The notes below the pieces were generated by a model, which did not search any database, was not told where the DNA came from, and worked only from the letters and a program-made list of their open reading frames with translations. The position numbers and the translations under genes were made by a program. From Pyrus communis (taxonomy: Eukaryota; Streptophyta; Magnoliopsida; Rosales; Rosaceae), in NCBI RefSeq assembly GCF_963583255.1, contig NC_084804.1, positions 34,633,453-34,697,452 of the forward strand: a stretch of DNA of 64,000 nt. Direction: 5' to 3'. Numbering within the stretch: the first letter of the stretch is position 1; the number at the start of each line of letters is the position of its first letter. Shown here one piece after another: positions 27,701 to 39,763 of the stretch.

Positions 27701-30700
27701 TTAGATCTCCCTTGACAACAATAACTGCATCACCCTTCAGAAAGTGTCCCTTCTTTCTGTTTGAAAATAAAGTTGACAGACTGGCAATATCTCCATCACC
27801 ATTCTCGCTGGGCTTCCGAAATTTTTCAAGTTCGTCAAAAGTTGGATGTATGTTCTGAGTACTAATTGATTTGATTGATACTGCTTTATACAGGAAACCA
27901 TCTTTAAACATCATGCCATTAATTGTCTGATAATAATCACCAGTCATCCTATCTTGTTTACGCTCTCCAAGAATATGCAGTTCCCTGAAAAGAGTTTAAA
28001 AGGGACAGTGTAAGAAGTTAATCAAACAATACATTGACTGGAGATGAACATTGTCAGAAAATTTTACAGTATTACCTGGCTTCCTCAATATTTAGTAAAC
28101 GTGGAGGAGGAACAAATGCTTTCGTTCTCACAACTTCTCTGCCATCCTGTGTCATAAACAAGTCATCTCAAATTACCCTGATCAATAAGATTGGATAATA
28201 CATGCTTATGGAGAGGTGGAAATATTACAAACGAAGTAAATTCCAAGAATCAATTTGATGGGAAAGTGTACCTCAATAAATAGATAAAACAGGAATGAAA
28301 ATAAAAAAAATTGCACATGTACACACAAAAGACTTGGACAGACTCAACAAAATAGGCGATAAACTTTACCATTTTATTTGCAAGAGCTTGTAAATCAATC
28401 CTTGGAATTAATTTAACTGTAACTCTCTGCCGCACATTGTCCACATCCGCAACCTATAGAAAATAAACTTAGCGGTTAGACAAAGAATCGCAGGAACTGT
28501 AAGAAAAAATACCATCCCTACCTGAGCAAGGTCTCCTTTATATGTCCCAGTCTTCATTCTGACCCATGTATCCCTAGAGAGATCAATAGCCTTGCTTTCA
28601 ACAGAAAGAACGTCAGTCATTTCTCTAATTGGAACAAGCATTATTTTCTGGCCAAATATATTGCGCAGACCTTTGCAAGCCTGAAACCAAAACAAATACA
28701 ATAATCAAACAATAAGAACTTCTATATGGTACAAATGTCTAATTTAGCCTTCCGTGGAATTGTGGGTACATAAACCATCACAAATTTATGCATATAACAA
28801 CAAAAGCATACCTCCCTCACATGAGCTTCTTTATCCGCTTCAACATATACATAGTTTTTAAGGTGGTCGAGAGCAATAACAGACCTGATCTGCAGTTCAG
28901 GTTTATCAATATACTTTTGCATTAAGCAAACAGCTACCTCCCGCTCACGGCCAATCTGATGAGCATAAGCACATATATAATCAGTGTTCCCTAAAAAATA
29001 GGAATCATGACCTTATCATGCTACTAGAAATAATCATACCGCACATTTCACCATCCACAACTTTGGGTCCCTAACAGAAGGTAAAAGTGCTTGCTGATCC
29101 ACATCAGTGGTGTCTTCATCATACTCTGTATGACTTGACTTCGCATACCGCGCTTGAATACTTTTTGCAATCTCTTCAAAATCTTCTTGCTCATCTTCTT
29201 GTGGCATCAACGGACGATGACGCATCCTTCTACCATCCTCATCTTCAGGTAGATCAGGTGCATTATCAGCAATAAAGTCTGCACAAAGACACTTCAACGA
29301 TCATCACCCATACACAGGAATGGAATAAAAATCACCATGATTTCTTATTTACTTAACATCCCTATCAAACTAAAGTGGAAAATAATCATCAAGCACACCT
29401 GAAGAGATAATTACAACTGCTCTATAAACCTTTGAAAAAAAAAAAAAAAAACTACACAAAATCAATTGAAATCAATTTAATAAAATAAATTGGAGCAGAT
29501 ATCTACTTAACCTGTTTGGAAGACATGGATTCCATTGAAAATTACTTCAAACTGAAGAGAATAAGGGGGGAAAAAGTTGAATTCAACAGCACTTTTTTAT
29601 TTTATATTTGACTCTAACAGGAACATACATAGCATTATTAATTGTGACATATGAGACACTTGTCCCTCCATTACTCAAGTGAAAGTCATCACCCCATAAC
29701 ACCTATTTACCAACTTCCTAGCAAAAGGACAAGTTTGCTTTCTGATCGTTTCATGCCAAAAAAACCCCCAAAACAGAAAACTAAATAAATGCCAAAGTTT
29801 TTCATCAAAAATAAATAAACAGCCAAAGTTCATTTGTAGACATACTTAAATGTCTAGACATTTTTGAAATGTAGCCCTATAACCTAATCTATCAAGAACA
29901 TGAGTTTCTAAACAAATTTCAGGGCTACTGGTGTATAGTTCAGCTCCCGGTGTAGAGGAAGGGAAATTGGACAAAGAATTCACATGCCTCCTAAGAATTG
30001 AGTCCTTCCCATAGACCTCTTGCATTACAGTTCCTAATCTTTTATAATTTTGATAGTGACATTACAAGGCAGTCATCTAGAGGATCAAATTTCATGGCAT
30101 CCCAAACAATATGGAAACTAATTATAAAAAGAAACATGATACAAGACATAACTCATAAAAACTAGCAGATATTATTCAGTGAAAATCACTCTGCAATTAC
30201 AGGGACCACAGAAAAATAACTCTGGCAAAGTAAGTATGAATAATGCCAAACTCATTTCTCCTTATAATGATACCATTTTGCACCTTTACTTTGATATCCA
30301 ACGAACAAGGAGAATCATATGATTATTTATAAGGGCCATAGACTTCAAATACACCCATATAACGTCAAAAGCTTAACCAAAGGAAAACGAAGAAAACTAG
30401 AACTACGGATGAAAACACATCCCAGCAAACCAATCTATCAAATGACGTGATTAACACAAAAATTCACTTTCGTATGGAACAACAGTTGTTCAACTTAAAT
30501 GAGAATATTAAAAGAACAAAAAGAAGACATTGTTCAGTCTTGAAACTTGGAAGAACCCAAAATTAAAGGATTCCCACAATACTAATACACTACAATTCCC
30601 AAATCAATTACAATTCATTACCAGCATTCACCTCCTAAAAATTCTACTACATTCATTAATCCCCAAATAGCTTAGAACCTAACTTCCAACCCGGTCCAAA

Positions 30701-31157
30701 TTCAGAACCCTAAATCTCAATAAAAAGCAACAAAATTTCTGTAAAATCCCAACAAAAAATGTAATAACTAAACAAAATAAGAGTAGAAAAAGGAACAGTA
30801 AAGCGTACCGTCCTCGCCCTCCTCGTCTTCTTCCTCTTCATCGGTATCGACCTCGGCCTCGATGTCGAGAAACTGCGAGCCAGAGGGCCTCTTATTCCTC
30901 CGCTTACGACTCGCACCACCACCACCATAAGGCTCGTCATCCTCATAGCCCTCCTCTTCCTCCTCGTCATCGTCCTCCTCTGCTACATCGTCTATGAAAT
31001 CCGATCTCCTCCGCTTCTGACTGGACCGCTGTCGTCCTCCTCCTCGTTCCTCCTCCTCTTCCTCCTCGTCATCCTCGTCTATAGCTTGGTCGGGCTCGTA
31101 TTCTTCCTCTTCATCGGGGTCCATCTCGTCGTCATATTCGTCTCTGTGACGAGCCAT
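21719..31157 (-). CDS. SPT5: Transcription elongation factor SPT5
   Basis: Twenty-two exons read in frame from the ATG at 31157 to the TAA at 21719, giving 1046 aa. Exons (high to low): 31157-30809, 29278-29040, 28955-28812, 28680-28522, 28453-28370, 28146-28076, 27984-27627, 27509-27354, 27245-27148, 27064-27016, 26906-26754, 26664-26521, 26422-26329, 26192-26034, 25957-25909, 25823-25729, 25566-25488, 24117-24063, 23973-23856, 23736-23593, 22507-22410, 21964-21719. Order: very acidic N-terminus (about 1-115); NGN domain from DPKLWMVKCAIGRERE (about 187-275); several KOW domains (DTWVRMKTGTYKGDLAQV, VRVIDGPCEGKQGPVQHI, TTVKIRQGAYKGYRGRVVEV); a TPM/TPL-rich C-terminal repeat region (ETPMHPSRTPLHPYMTPMRD); and a last KOW ending LDLAILSKLAQS. 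With SPT4, SPT5 binds RNA polymerase II as DSIF and controls pausing and processive elongation in the nucleus. Length and order match plant SPT5. Intron 14 is GC-AG. Confidence 0.93.
22563..22820. repeat. 129-bp near-perfect tandem duplication in an SPT5 intron
   Basis: Copies 22563-22691 and 22692-22820 both begin GCCAAGAACTTACATATAAA. I see one difference (AACATGTG against AACGTGTG). They lie in the intron between SPT5 exons 20 and 21. The near identity means a recent event. Confidence 0.9.
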
Positions 31158-31190
31158 GGCTGTGATTGATTGGGATCAAATTTGGGGGTC

Positions 31191-31198
31191 TAGGGTTT
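31191..31198 (-). promoter_or_regulatory. Telo-box in the SPT5 leader/promoter
   Basis: On the SPT5 strand this reads AAACCCTA, 34 bases before the start codon. Telo-boxes are common near the transcription start of plant genes for basic gene-expression machinery and cell growth. Its role here is inferred from position and motif only. Confidence 0.45.
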
Positions 31199-31199
31199 T

Positions 31200-32178
31200 G
31201 GTAAGAAAGTGAGTGTAGGTTCTAATAGCGCAAATGCCAGAATTGTGTATTGGTTTGGGTCCGAGCCGCTGGGAAGAGATCAGATTTTGGGTTCGTTTTT
31301 TAAATTAGTGGGCTGTTGCGGATCGTGTCGGCGAAGGCCAGGTTGTTCAAGTACATTCCAATATATTTCTTATGGGGATGAGAAATTTTTCATTCGGAAC
31401 GGGACACGAGTGGTTTTATATAAGTGGTGGGAAATTTTATTTTTTAAGTTATTAATTTTTTAATACATATATTTCATTATCTGTATAATGACGCATGATG
31501 TACTACTTCGTGTACCGGTCACATTGAAAATTTTCTCTATGGGAATGGCTTTGTCTCACTTGGCTCATAACACTGTCATTTTTGTTTCATTTTACTCTAT
31601 TTTCGTCTATTTTGTCAAAGAAATGTTAAAATAAAGGGTGATATAGACATTTAATTTTGACACTCTTTGCCTCCAACTTGCTTGTTAAAACAATCCCAAT
31701 TCTATTTTAGATTACTCTAATTCAAAGTTCAAACGCACGTATATCTCTCTTACTGATTGATGCAGAGTTACAGTTGCAGCAGTTGGATTCAATGAGTGAC
31801 TTGAATTAGATTTTGAAACACAACAATTATTTGCTTTTGCCAATGACTGCAGGTACAACACATTAATACGATTGTCTTTGAATTATAGTTATTGAACATA
31901 GAATTGGGATTGTTTTAGCAATAAAATTAGAGATAAGTAGTTGAATCCATTTACCCATATAATTGATTCACTCATGTTATAATACTCAATCTATTTAATA
32001 GCATACTCTTGGTTTATGATATAACAACTTTGTCATACTCATATTATAAGATGTGTATTAGTTACATTAAGTGGTGGTGTAGCCATCACACTCTAATTTT
32101 CTCATTCTAATGAAGTAATTAAATCAAATCAAATCAAATTCACAAAATCCAAAACCACATCCAAAATCAAATAAGAAA
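31200..32178. other. SPT5 upstream intergenic region
   Basis: Contains the SPT5 promoter side. No convincing gene was seen on the other strand. The only open frame (31209-31463) lacks motifs. Confidence 0.4.
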
Positions 32179-32187
32179 CTAATTAAA

Positions 32188-33028
32188 GGGTTTTTACCAC
32201 AAATGGTCCATCAAATTGAACATCCCCATCAAGCTAGTTCCTAAAATTGAAAATGAATCAATGTAGTTCCCGAAAATTGATGCTGCAAATCAATGTGGTC
32301 CTTATGTTACAATTCTGTTAAAATTTTGTCTTATGTGCTTATGTGTCACATAAGTGGGTCCCACAAGTCTAACTAAATATTACTATGAAATTAAAAATAA
32401 ATAAATAATAAAAAAAAATTATGTCAAAATAAAAAAAAAAAAATTTAAAAAAAAATTCTCCCGTCGTCTTTGTCAAGCAGGCTTGGCTACCATGGTAGCC
32501 CTGCCCACCATGGCTCCATTTTTGGCACTCGATCCATTCAAACATAATACACCACGATAGAAACCTAGTTAAACCAAACCATCTTCTTCGTTTTCGACTC
32601 CAACGTCGCTGACACCCACCTTCTCCCCACCATATACTCTGATCTACTGACGCACCTGAGGCCTAGGTTGACGACCTCACACCAATCTTGCTAATGAGTA
32701 GCAAAAGATTTGGGCAGCCAAGCCTGCACGAGGAAGACAGCGGAAGGAAAAAAAATAGTTTTTTATTTTTTATTTATATTTTGACATAAAAAAAATATTA
32801 TTTATTATTATTTTAATATTTTTAATATAAATGCTAATATTTAATTAGATTTGTGGGACCCACTTATGTAACACATAAGCACATAACATAAATTTTATCG
32901 AAATTGTAATGGAATGACCACATTGATTTGCAATATCCATTTTCAAGGACTACATTGATTGATTTTCAATTTCGGGGACCATCTTGATGAAGTGGTTCAA
33001 TTTCAAGGATCATTTGTGATAAAAACCC
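32188..33028. mobile_element. MULE-like element with long inverted repeats
   Basis: The left end GGGTTTTTACCACAAATGGT and the right end (other strand) GGGGTTTTTATCACAAATGA begin inverted repeats of about 200 bp that continue imperfectly inward. The flanks are CTAATTAAA (32179-32187) and CTAATGAAA (33029-33037), a 9-bp target duplication with one mismatch, as Mutator-like elements make. No transposase is present. The centre (about 32460-32745) is richer in GC and itself partly inverted (GTCAAGCAGGCTTGGCTACC against GGGCAGCCAAGCCTGCACGA), so captured sequence is possible. Confidence 0.75.
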
Positions 33029-33039
33029 CTAATGAAATG

Positions 33040-34180
33040 AAATTTGAGTAATTTGGTTTTAAGTAGTTTCCAAAAAAAAAGAAAAACTTTCCAATTTGTT
33101 TAACTTTTCCTTCTATTGGTAGTCAAAAGTAAATCCAAGTTCAACTAAAAAACTAATTAAAAACAACTTACCCATTTTGTTTCTTGTTTATTTCTCTATA
33201 AACCTAGCTTAAGACTAATCATAGAACAGAAGCATAGTTTGATACATGCTCCTCTCACTCTTATTGTTTTTGTTCGAAAGTCATCAGACTCCTAATCCAC
33301 ATTTTGTCAACATTTCATCAAATATATGAAAGGAATATGTCATGTAAGTAGTTTGTTTGTTTGTTTGTTTTTTTTCACTTTAAAACATGTTTCAATGATT
33401 TGTTTTACTCAAATTTTGAAATTGGGGTCTTGATTGATCAATTATTTCATCATTCGTTTTAAAAATATAGCAGCATTTTTTTATTTGTTTTTATGACAGA
33501 GATGTATTATTCATTTGTATGATAAAGATGTATTATTCGTACTCTATTTCCTTTATTATGTTTTTAAAGCATTTTTTATTTGTTCAGAAAATTATGTCGA
33601 TTGGTTTTAGTGTAGAACCACAATTTTAGTCATGGTATCATAGCATGTTAGTTCATGTGTGAAGCCTAACGGACACACATGCTTCATACATGAAAGACAT
33701 TGTGAGAGTGTGAATGGTTGCGAACTTAGCAATAATGTGACATTGATGTTAACTTCATTTCTATAGTGGATTTTTTTATGCTTAAATGTCAAAATAGTTC
33801 CTATGTTTATCCTATAGGGTCAATTGGGTTCCCGTGTTCTCAATTTGGCCAGACTAATCTCATGTTTACTTTTGTTAACCAATTCTAGACAATACGTTAA
33901 AATTGAGATATGTCTTGAACGTGAGATGGTAGAAATGTAACTTCATTGTAAACTCATTAAAACTCACGCAAGACATGTCAATTTTAAGGTTTTTTTAACG
34001 AATTGGCTAACAGAAGTAAATACGGAGACCAATTTGGCCAAATAAAAAGCACGAGGCCAAATTGACCAATAATGTAAAACACAAGACCATTTTGATGTTT
34101 AAGCTTTTTTTCACCTAAGTCTATGTAGTTGACTATTATTAGTCATTAGGTCCAAATTTGGAAACTATTATTAGTCATTA
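33040..34180. other. Intergenic sequence, no gene recognised
   Basis: AT-rich sequence. From about 33780 to 34110 it is rich in phrases such as CAATTGGGTTCCCGTG and CCAAATTGACCAA, like the degenerate end regions of MULE-type elements. No coding frame was found. Confidence 0.35.
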
Positions 34181-34181
34181 G

Positions 34182-34397
34182 GTCATTGATGATCTCCGAT
34201 GTTCTAGAACTGGGATAGATGTTTTTCGTGAAGGTGGCAATGTCGTTGATGCATCAGTAGCTGCTGTTCTTTGCTTAGGGGTTGTGAGTCTAGCATCAAG
34301 TGGGCTTAGAGGCGGAACCTTCATGCTTATTAGGCTAGCCAATGGGGAAGCACATGCCTTTGATATAAGAGAAACTACACCTTTACTTGCTTCTGAG
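34182..34397 (+). pseudogene. Gamma-glutamyltransferase (GGT) single-exon fragment
   Basis: After a TTAG acceptor-like site the frame reads IDDLRCSRTGIDVFREGGNV, then VDASVAAVLCLGVVSLASSG, then LRGGTFMLIRLANGEAHAFD and IRETTPLLASE, before a GT donor. This is the N-terminal region of plant gamma-glutamyl transpeptidase, the enzyme that cleaves glutathione and its conjugates in the apoplast or vacuole. The family usually has NP-x-SSGIGGG here. This copy has SLASSGLRGG, changing conserved residues. I found neither the preceding exon nor the catalytic Thr exon downstream, where a gypsy LTR begins 450 bp later. It is most likely a truncated relic. Confidence 0.7.
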
Positions 34398-34853
34398 GTT
34401 CGTATTCTACATGCTTTATTGAATTCCTTTCCTCAATTGATTTTCACTTGAGTGCAAATAATCACCATCGCGTGAAACATTCTGATAAGGAACATCACAC
34501 TTTTAGCTGTTTTGATAATTACATTTTATTGATGAAAAGAAAAACCATCCGCATTTTTGTTTACCTTAGAAAATGTGAAACTTCACTTTTGAATGTAAAA
34601 ATTCATTTTATGGTCATCAAAGATTAGAATGATCGGTTAATTGGCTAGAAGATTTTCTTTCCACTAGGATTCTTGGCAAGCAATGGAAGTCGAAAAACAA
34701 CTTTGCGGAATTGATACTAATGATATGTTCTTTGATTCAACAATTCGTTATTGTATGAGCAAGTTCTTCTTTTAGATTTTGAATGAGCTTTAGAGCATAT
34801 GCAGAATTCAACAGTCCACTCCTCTCAAATAATAGGACTAGGAATAACAACAT
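34398..34853. other. Sequence between the GGT exon and the gypsy LTR
   Basis: No further GGT exon could be identified. AT-rich. Confidence 0.35.
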
Positions 34854-35077
34854 TGTGGAGCCAAAAATAATCACAAGGCGACACGTGAATTTTTGGGTTA
34901 AAAAGACAAAATTACCCTCGAGGCACACCGGGATTTCTACACGTAAGCAGTGGGCAATCATCCCTCAACCAAGTCAAAAGTGCCCAAAATAGGTAATAAT
35001 TCAAAACCTATTTCATCCATCCTCATCAATCCTCTCCACAAGGTAACTCCCAAATCATTCCTCTTTTATTATATTAA

Positions 35078-36090
35078 GAGTTATTATACAAAATGGTCCA
35101 TAAGATTTGCATGATCAATAAAAATGGTCCATGAGATTGAAAATCAATAGAAATAGTGCCTAAGATTGTCCACCATCCATGATTTTGGCTATTCCGTTAA
35201 AAACGATTTTAGGCAATTTTCAAAGCTTTATAACTCAATCGTTTGTTCACCATCTATGATTTTGGTCATTCCGTTAAAAACGATTTTAGGCAATTTTCAA
35301 AGCTTTGTAACACAATCGTTTCTTAACCAAATTCGACCCATAATATATCAAAATGAAGATAGAAAAGTGTAGAATAAGATTATGCCTATTTGGAAGCCCA
35401 ATGGTTGTCGGAGATGGCCGGAAAATAGCCTGAAAGGTGAATGGTCCGGGGGGAAAACTGGAAAACTCACCGGAAACTGGGTAAACTTTAAGCGTTCGTA
35501 ACTTTTTCGATACTCAACCAAATTGAATGATTCAAAAATGAAAATAATACTTCTTGACGAGACGAAGAGAATGATACCTTTTTCAAAGGCTAACTTGTTA
35601 TGGTTTGGTTGAACAACGACTCGAAAGTGGTTAACCATTTTTGAGTTAGCCACTTTTGAGCAGTTTTCAAGCCAAACCACGGTGAGTTAGCAGTAAATAT
35701 GATTTTCATTTTTGAATCACTCGATTTCATTGAGTATTGAAGAAGTTATGAACGTTTAAATTTTACCCAATTTCTGGCAAGTTTTCTAGTTTTCCTGCAG
35801 ACCAATCACCTTTCAGGCTATTTTCCGGCCATCTCCGGCAATCATTGGGCTTCCAAATAGGTATAATCTTGTTCTACACTTTCTTATCTACATTTTGATC
35901 TATTATGGGTCAAATTTGGTTAAGAATAGATTGAGTTACAAAACTTTGAAAATTGCCCAAAGAGTTTTTAACGGAATGACCAAAATCATGGATGGTGAAC
36001 AATCTCAGGGACCATTTCTATTGATTTTCAATCTCAGAGACCATTTCTATTGATCATACAAATATCAGGGACCATTTTGTATAATAACCC
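35078..36090. mobile_element. MULE-like foldback element inserted in the gypsy LTR
   Basis: The ends are inverted over hundreds of bases: left GAGTTATTATACAAAATGGT, right (other strand) GGGTTATTATACAAAATGGT. The flanks are a perfect 9-bp repeat TTATATTAA (35069-35077 and 36091-36099). Removing the element restores LTR sequence. Near the left end two copies of an ATTTTGG(C/T)(T/C)ATTCCGTTAAAAAC block (35176 and 35254) form a direct repeat. No transposase frame is present. The size is 1013 bp. Confidence 0.85.
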
Positions 36091-38278
36091 TTATATTAAT
36101 TAGCTAATCAATTAGGAAATTATTCTATTAATTAGCTAATTAATTGATTTATTATTCAATTATTCCTAATTAGCTACAAATCATGAACCTCACCCAAAAT
36201 ACCAACCAAGTGGCCAATCCTCCTCCTCCTAAAGGGGCCAGCCACAACCCTATAAATACTACATCATTCTCTCCAAAACTGAAGGCCAATTTTCTTGCTA
36301 AATTCTGTAAATTCTCCAAAAAAGTACAATGACAAGGATTCGGAAACCTCGATGAACGAAACTTCCTATGTTCAAAGATCAGGATCGAATGATGGAGGAC
36401 GAGACATAACCCCACCACGACGATCCACAAGGCTCAACACGATGGCAAGAAGATTAACTTTACCACCAAGGAGTACCACCACCATGGCAGCCACGGGGAC
36501 TACCGTGGCAATGGGGAGTGAGCCAGCTCCATAGCAGTGAGCCCACGGTGACCAGGGGCAGTGGGGCAGCCACTAGCTCTGGCCCACGTCACTTTGCAGC
36601 AACAAGCCAAGCTGCTGCCCTAACAATGCAAGCCTAGCCTCACACCCACGTGTGCCACATGTTGAGTAGCCCACTCCCGTGGCCCAGTCTGCTTCTGCGG
36701 CCTAGCCTGCTCCCGTGGTTCAATCTACTCCCGTGGAGCCTGCTCCCACGGCCCATCTTGCTTTCGTGGCCTACTCTACTCCCGTGACCTTCCAAGTAGC
36801 CCAAATCAGTTCAAGATTAGTTCAACCGTCTCAGCTTTAAACTTCTGGGCCTACGATTGAACTAGGGGCATTTTCACCATATTTCTCCACGGATTTGACA
36901 TTTCCCAACTCAAATCTCACACCCGGAGTCTACCACACTTTCATTGCTCAAGGAGACGCATTACTTCCAAGCTCTTCCAACCCAAATGGAGAATAACATT
37001 TGTCTCGACAAGTTATAGAGTTGACTAGCGCCCTTGCGCAACAGATGACCTTGGTGAATCAGCTCTTGCAGCACACCGATATACAACGTGCCCTTGACGA
37101 GAAGTCCCGAAGTAAAACAAGGGTAGACGAATAACCTTTTTAGCAACGTCCCGGCAAGCAGCCAACCATAAATTGAGCGTTCCAGCAATGTACACTCTCG
37201 ACCTAGCCCCCGAGATAGCGTATACTCTCGTCTTAATGCGCAGAGGAACGTGCACTCTCGGTTAGGCCCACAGACTAGCATACACTCACGGTTAGGGTCA
37301 AACTATGATAATTAACATGAGCAATCTTCCAGGCGACATGTTCATTCGCGGCAATGCCAGCAAGGAGCATCATCAACTTTACATTGGAGTAGGCAGCACA
37401 TCGGATGGAGAGAAGCAGTCACTCAATCTGGCTCAAGTTCAACCAGTAGCCTGCGAGCTACCCGCTCGCCTGCTAGACGAGCTGAACACATAGAAGAGCA
37501 GCCTAGACCACCAGGTCACGACCGGGGGCAGCCGAAAGCTCCACTACCCAACAAAGACAAATTCAGGAAGAAGTTAAGAAGCTCTTGACCGAACGATTAC
37601 GCGATTTCCAACGTAACGAAGCTATTAACAAGACGCTCCGATAAGACATGACCAACATAATCGAGTCATCTTTCAATGACAAGATTGAGTAGACGAAACT
37701 ATCTTATATAGATTTACAAATACAAAGATTATTTATGTTCTGACAAAGGTAGTAGCTCAACCTGGCAAGCGAGTACCAGAATGACACACAAGCCCAACTA
37801 CCAAAAACTGGGGGCAGGCTTTATTCTCAACACTTTAGACGATTCAATACTGAAGCAGCACATCACCAGTAGCCAAGCATCACGGACCTAGTGGTCAAAT
37901 TCCTCCTATTGTGCACAACCTGGCCCACGCCAGCCCCAGCTCTGCTTTCACAACCGTGCCTACCTGTTCCACGACTCCCGACAGCCATTGATCTATCACC
38001 ATGGTTCATAATTGTGCCAATTTTGCACTACGGCTCCTAACCGTGCCAATTTTGCCATGTTGCTCGTGTCAACCAAGCCTCAAAAGGGCACATGATGAAA
38101 CACCTAATGATGGTGCAATAATTCTGGAGCAGCTCACTACGCTTACATCCTTACATGGGTTCCACAAGCAATTCAAAGTCTCAAGTAGTTTACCAAACAA
38201 GACCTCGCAAGCTAAAGATTATTTCAGTTGTCCAGCAGTCCAGCTTTCCTTAACTGCATTCACGACAACGACTTTCAA

Positions 38279-38637
38279 GCTCTCCAGTGTGAGAAGGTAA
38301 ACTAATTGCTCTCTAGTGCGAGAGGGTAAACTAATAGCTCTCTAGTGCGAGAGGGTAAACTAAGGGTAAACTAATTGCTCTCCAATGCGATATGGTAAAC
38401 TAATTGCTCTCCAGTGTGAAAGGATAAACTAATAGCTCTCCAGTGCAAGAGGGTAAATTAATTGATTTCCAGTGCGAGAGGGTAAACTAATTGCTCTCCA
38501 GTGCAAAAAGGTAAACTAATTGCTCTCAAGTGCAAAAGGGTAAACTAATTGCTCTCTAATGCGAGAGGGTTAACTAATTGCTCTCCAGTGTGAGAAGGTA
38601 AACTAATTGCTCTCTAGTGCGAGAGGGTAAACCAATT
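38279..38637 (+). repeat. 29-bp minisatellite, 12 copies
   Basis: Twelve variants of GCTCTCCAGTGCGAGAGGGT + AAACTAATT in a row. An 11-base partial repeat (GGGTAAACTAA) is inserted after the third. Because 29 is not a multiple of three, it is not a protein repeat. It lies inside the decayed gypsy element. Confidence 0.9.
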
Positions 38638-39439
38638 CCCCAACACCCATCTGGGTAAGTTCTCCAGTGTGAGAAAGCCACATAACTCAAAAGATCGAAT
38701 GCTTGAAGACCAATTAGGCAGCAAATGGTCATGGGGCAGTAACCACTTTGCGCTCAACAATTTACTTATTTGACTGCTCCATCTACAGCAGCTGAGAAAT
38801 CAAACTCAAGTAGTTTCCTTATTTTTGGCAAGCAGCCCAAACCGTGGCTCATTCGACTGCTTCATCCTGGCCCCTGCCAGCCGACGTGCCGCACCGCCCC
38901 AATAGCTGCCCCACGACAGCACCATCCAAGAAGAAGACAATGAGAATTAAGTTTTCTTACATCGATGCGACCCGGAGAAGACAAAGAAATCAATGGAAGA
39001 CGATTCTTTGCACGGGCAAGCAAAGAAGAATGTTAGGGGAGAGGGAACAAATATCCTCAAGTTTTCTCTCTTTCTTGTAGGGATAAATAATTGCCCTCCG
39101 AAGTTGATTTAATCCCCTACTTGAGGTAGGCTTAAATAGGCTTTGGAGGTGATTTATTTCCCTTTCCTAGAAGAATCTAATTCCAAGTCCACCTGAGAAT
39201 CTGCATCAAAGCTGGAGATTTCTACACCTGCTAATCTTTCATGCGAGGGGAATGGATCCACTCTCTTCTGTCATGGCTCCAAGGGTCTATCATCAGGTTC
39301 CCCTACAACTTTTCTCTATCTTTTTTCTTGCATTGAGCTGTCTTTTGTTTGACTAAAAGAGAGGTTTCCTCCTTTAAATAGTCATAATTTTAATTTAGTT
39401 ATCAATTAAACCTACTGATAAGAAGAATTTCGGTATAAG

Positions 39440-39679
39440 CAGCTATTACCTGATGTGGTTCATTATGAGAACTGGACGTCCGTGACTGGCAATCACTTTA
39501 AAGTTCCTGCTCAAACTAGGAGTCTTACAAAAGAAGGGCCAAGTCTTAGAGCCTCTCCTTCTGGGGCTATTTGTGAGTTTATAGTTCAAGATATAAAGGC
39601 TTTGAAGGATAATGGATGCATTCTGGAGATTGTGGCAGTGAGCGATCCAAGAAAAGGTGGGGTTCCTGCTGGTCTCTAA
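39440..39679 (+). pseudogene. Unrecognised coding-like block, possible gene fragment
   Basis: The open frame runs through PDVVHYENWTSVTGNHFKVP, AQTRSLTKEGPSLRASPSGA, ICEFIVQDIKALKDNGCILE and IVAVSDPRKGGVPAGL, ending in TAA. Composition looks like real protein, with mixed charge, Trp and Cys and no low complexity. The frame lacks an ATG (its first codon candidates are GTG-like), and the flanks are retroelement sequence. I do not recognise the family. It could be a captured host exon or a piece of a retroelement. Confidence 0.35.
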
Positions 39680-39763
39680 AAGTGTGGACTGTTGTTATGG
39701 AAGTGAAGCTAGTTATTGTTTGCTGATATTGCATATTAGCTTGAACCATTGCATATTAGCAAT

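Larger units (their letters stand above)
34854..39430 (+). mobile_element. Decayed Ty3/gypsy element (LTR plus gag remnant)
   Basis: The LTR begins TGTGGAGCCAAAAATAATCA at 34854, is split by another element at 35078-36099, and resumes to about 36330 (CCTATAAATACTACATCATT promoter-like part). The same LTR occurs reversed at 60032-60610. The following gag is riddled with stops but still shows VIELTSALAQQMTLVNQLLQ (near 37010), a repeated VHSRLGP-like motif (about 37180-37300) and KAPLPNKDKFRKK (near 37540). No protease, RT or integrase was seen. The part after 37700 is assigned by continuity only. A 29-bp minisatellite lies at 38279-38637. Confidence 0.65.

Noticed and set aside
36295..36534. 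79-codon Thr/Arg-rich frame as a separate gene
   Set aside because: It lies at the start of the decayed gypsy gag region and follows its LTR, so it belongs to the element.
38279..38637. Regular repeats suggesting a CRISPR array
   Set aside because: Copies are adjacent with no unique spacers, and the context is a plant retroelement, so it is a minisatellite.
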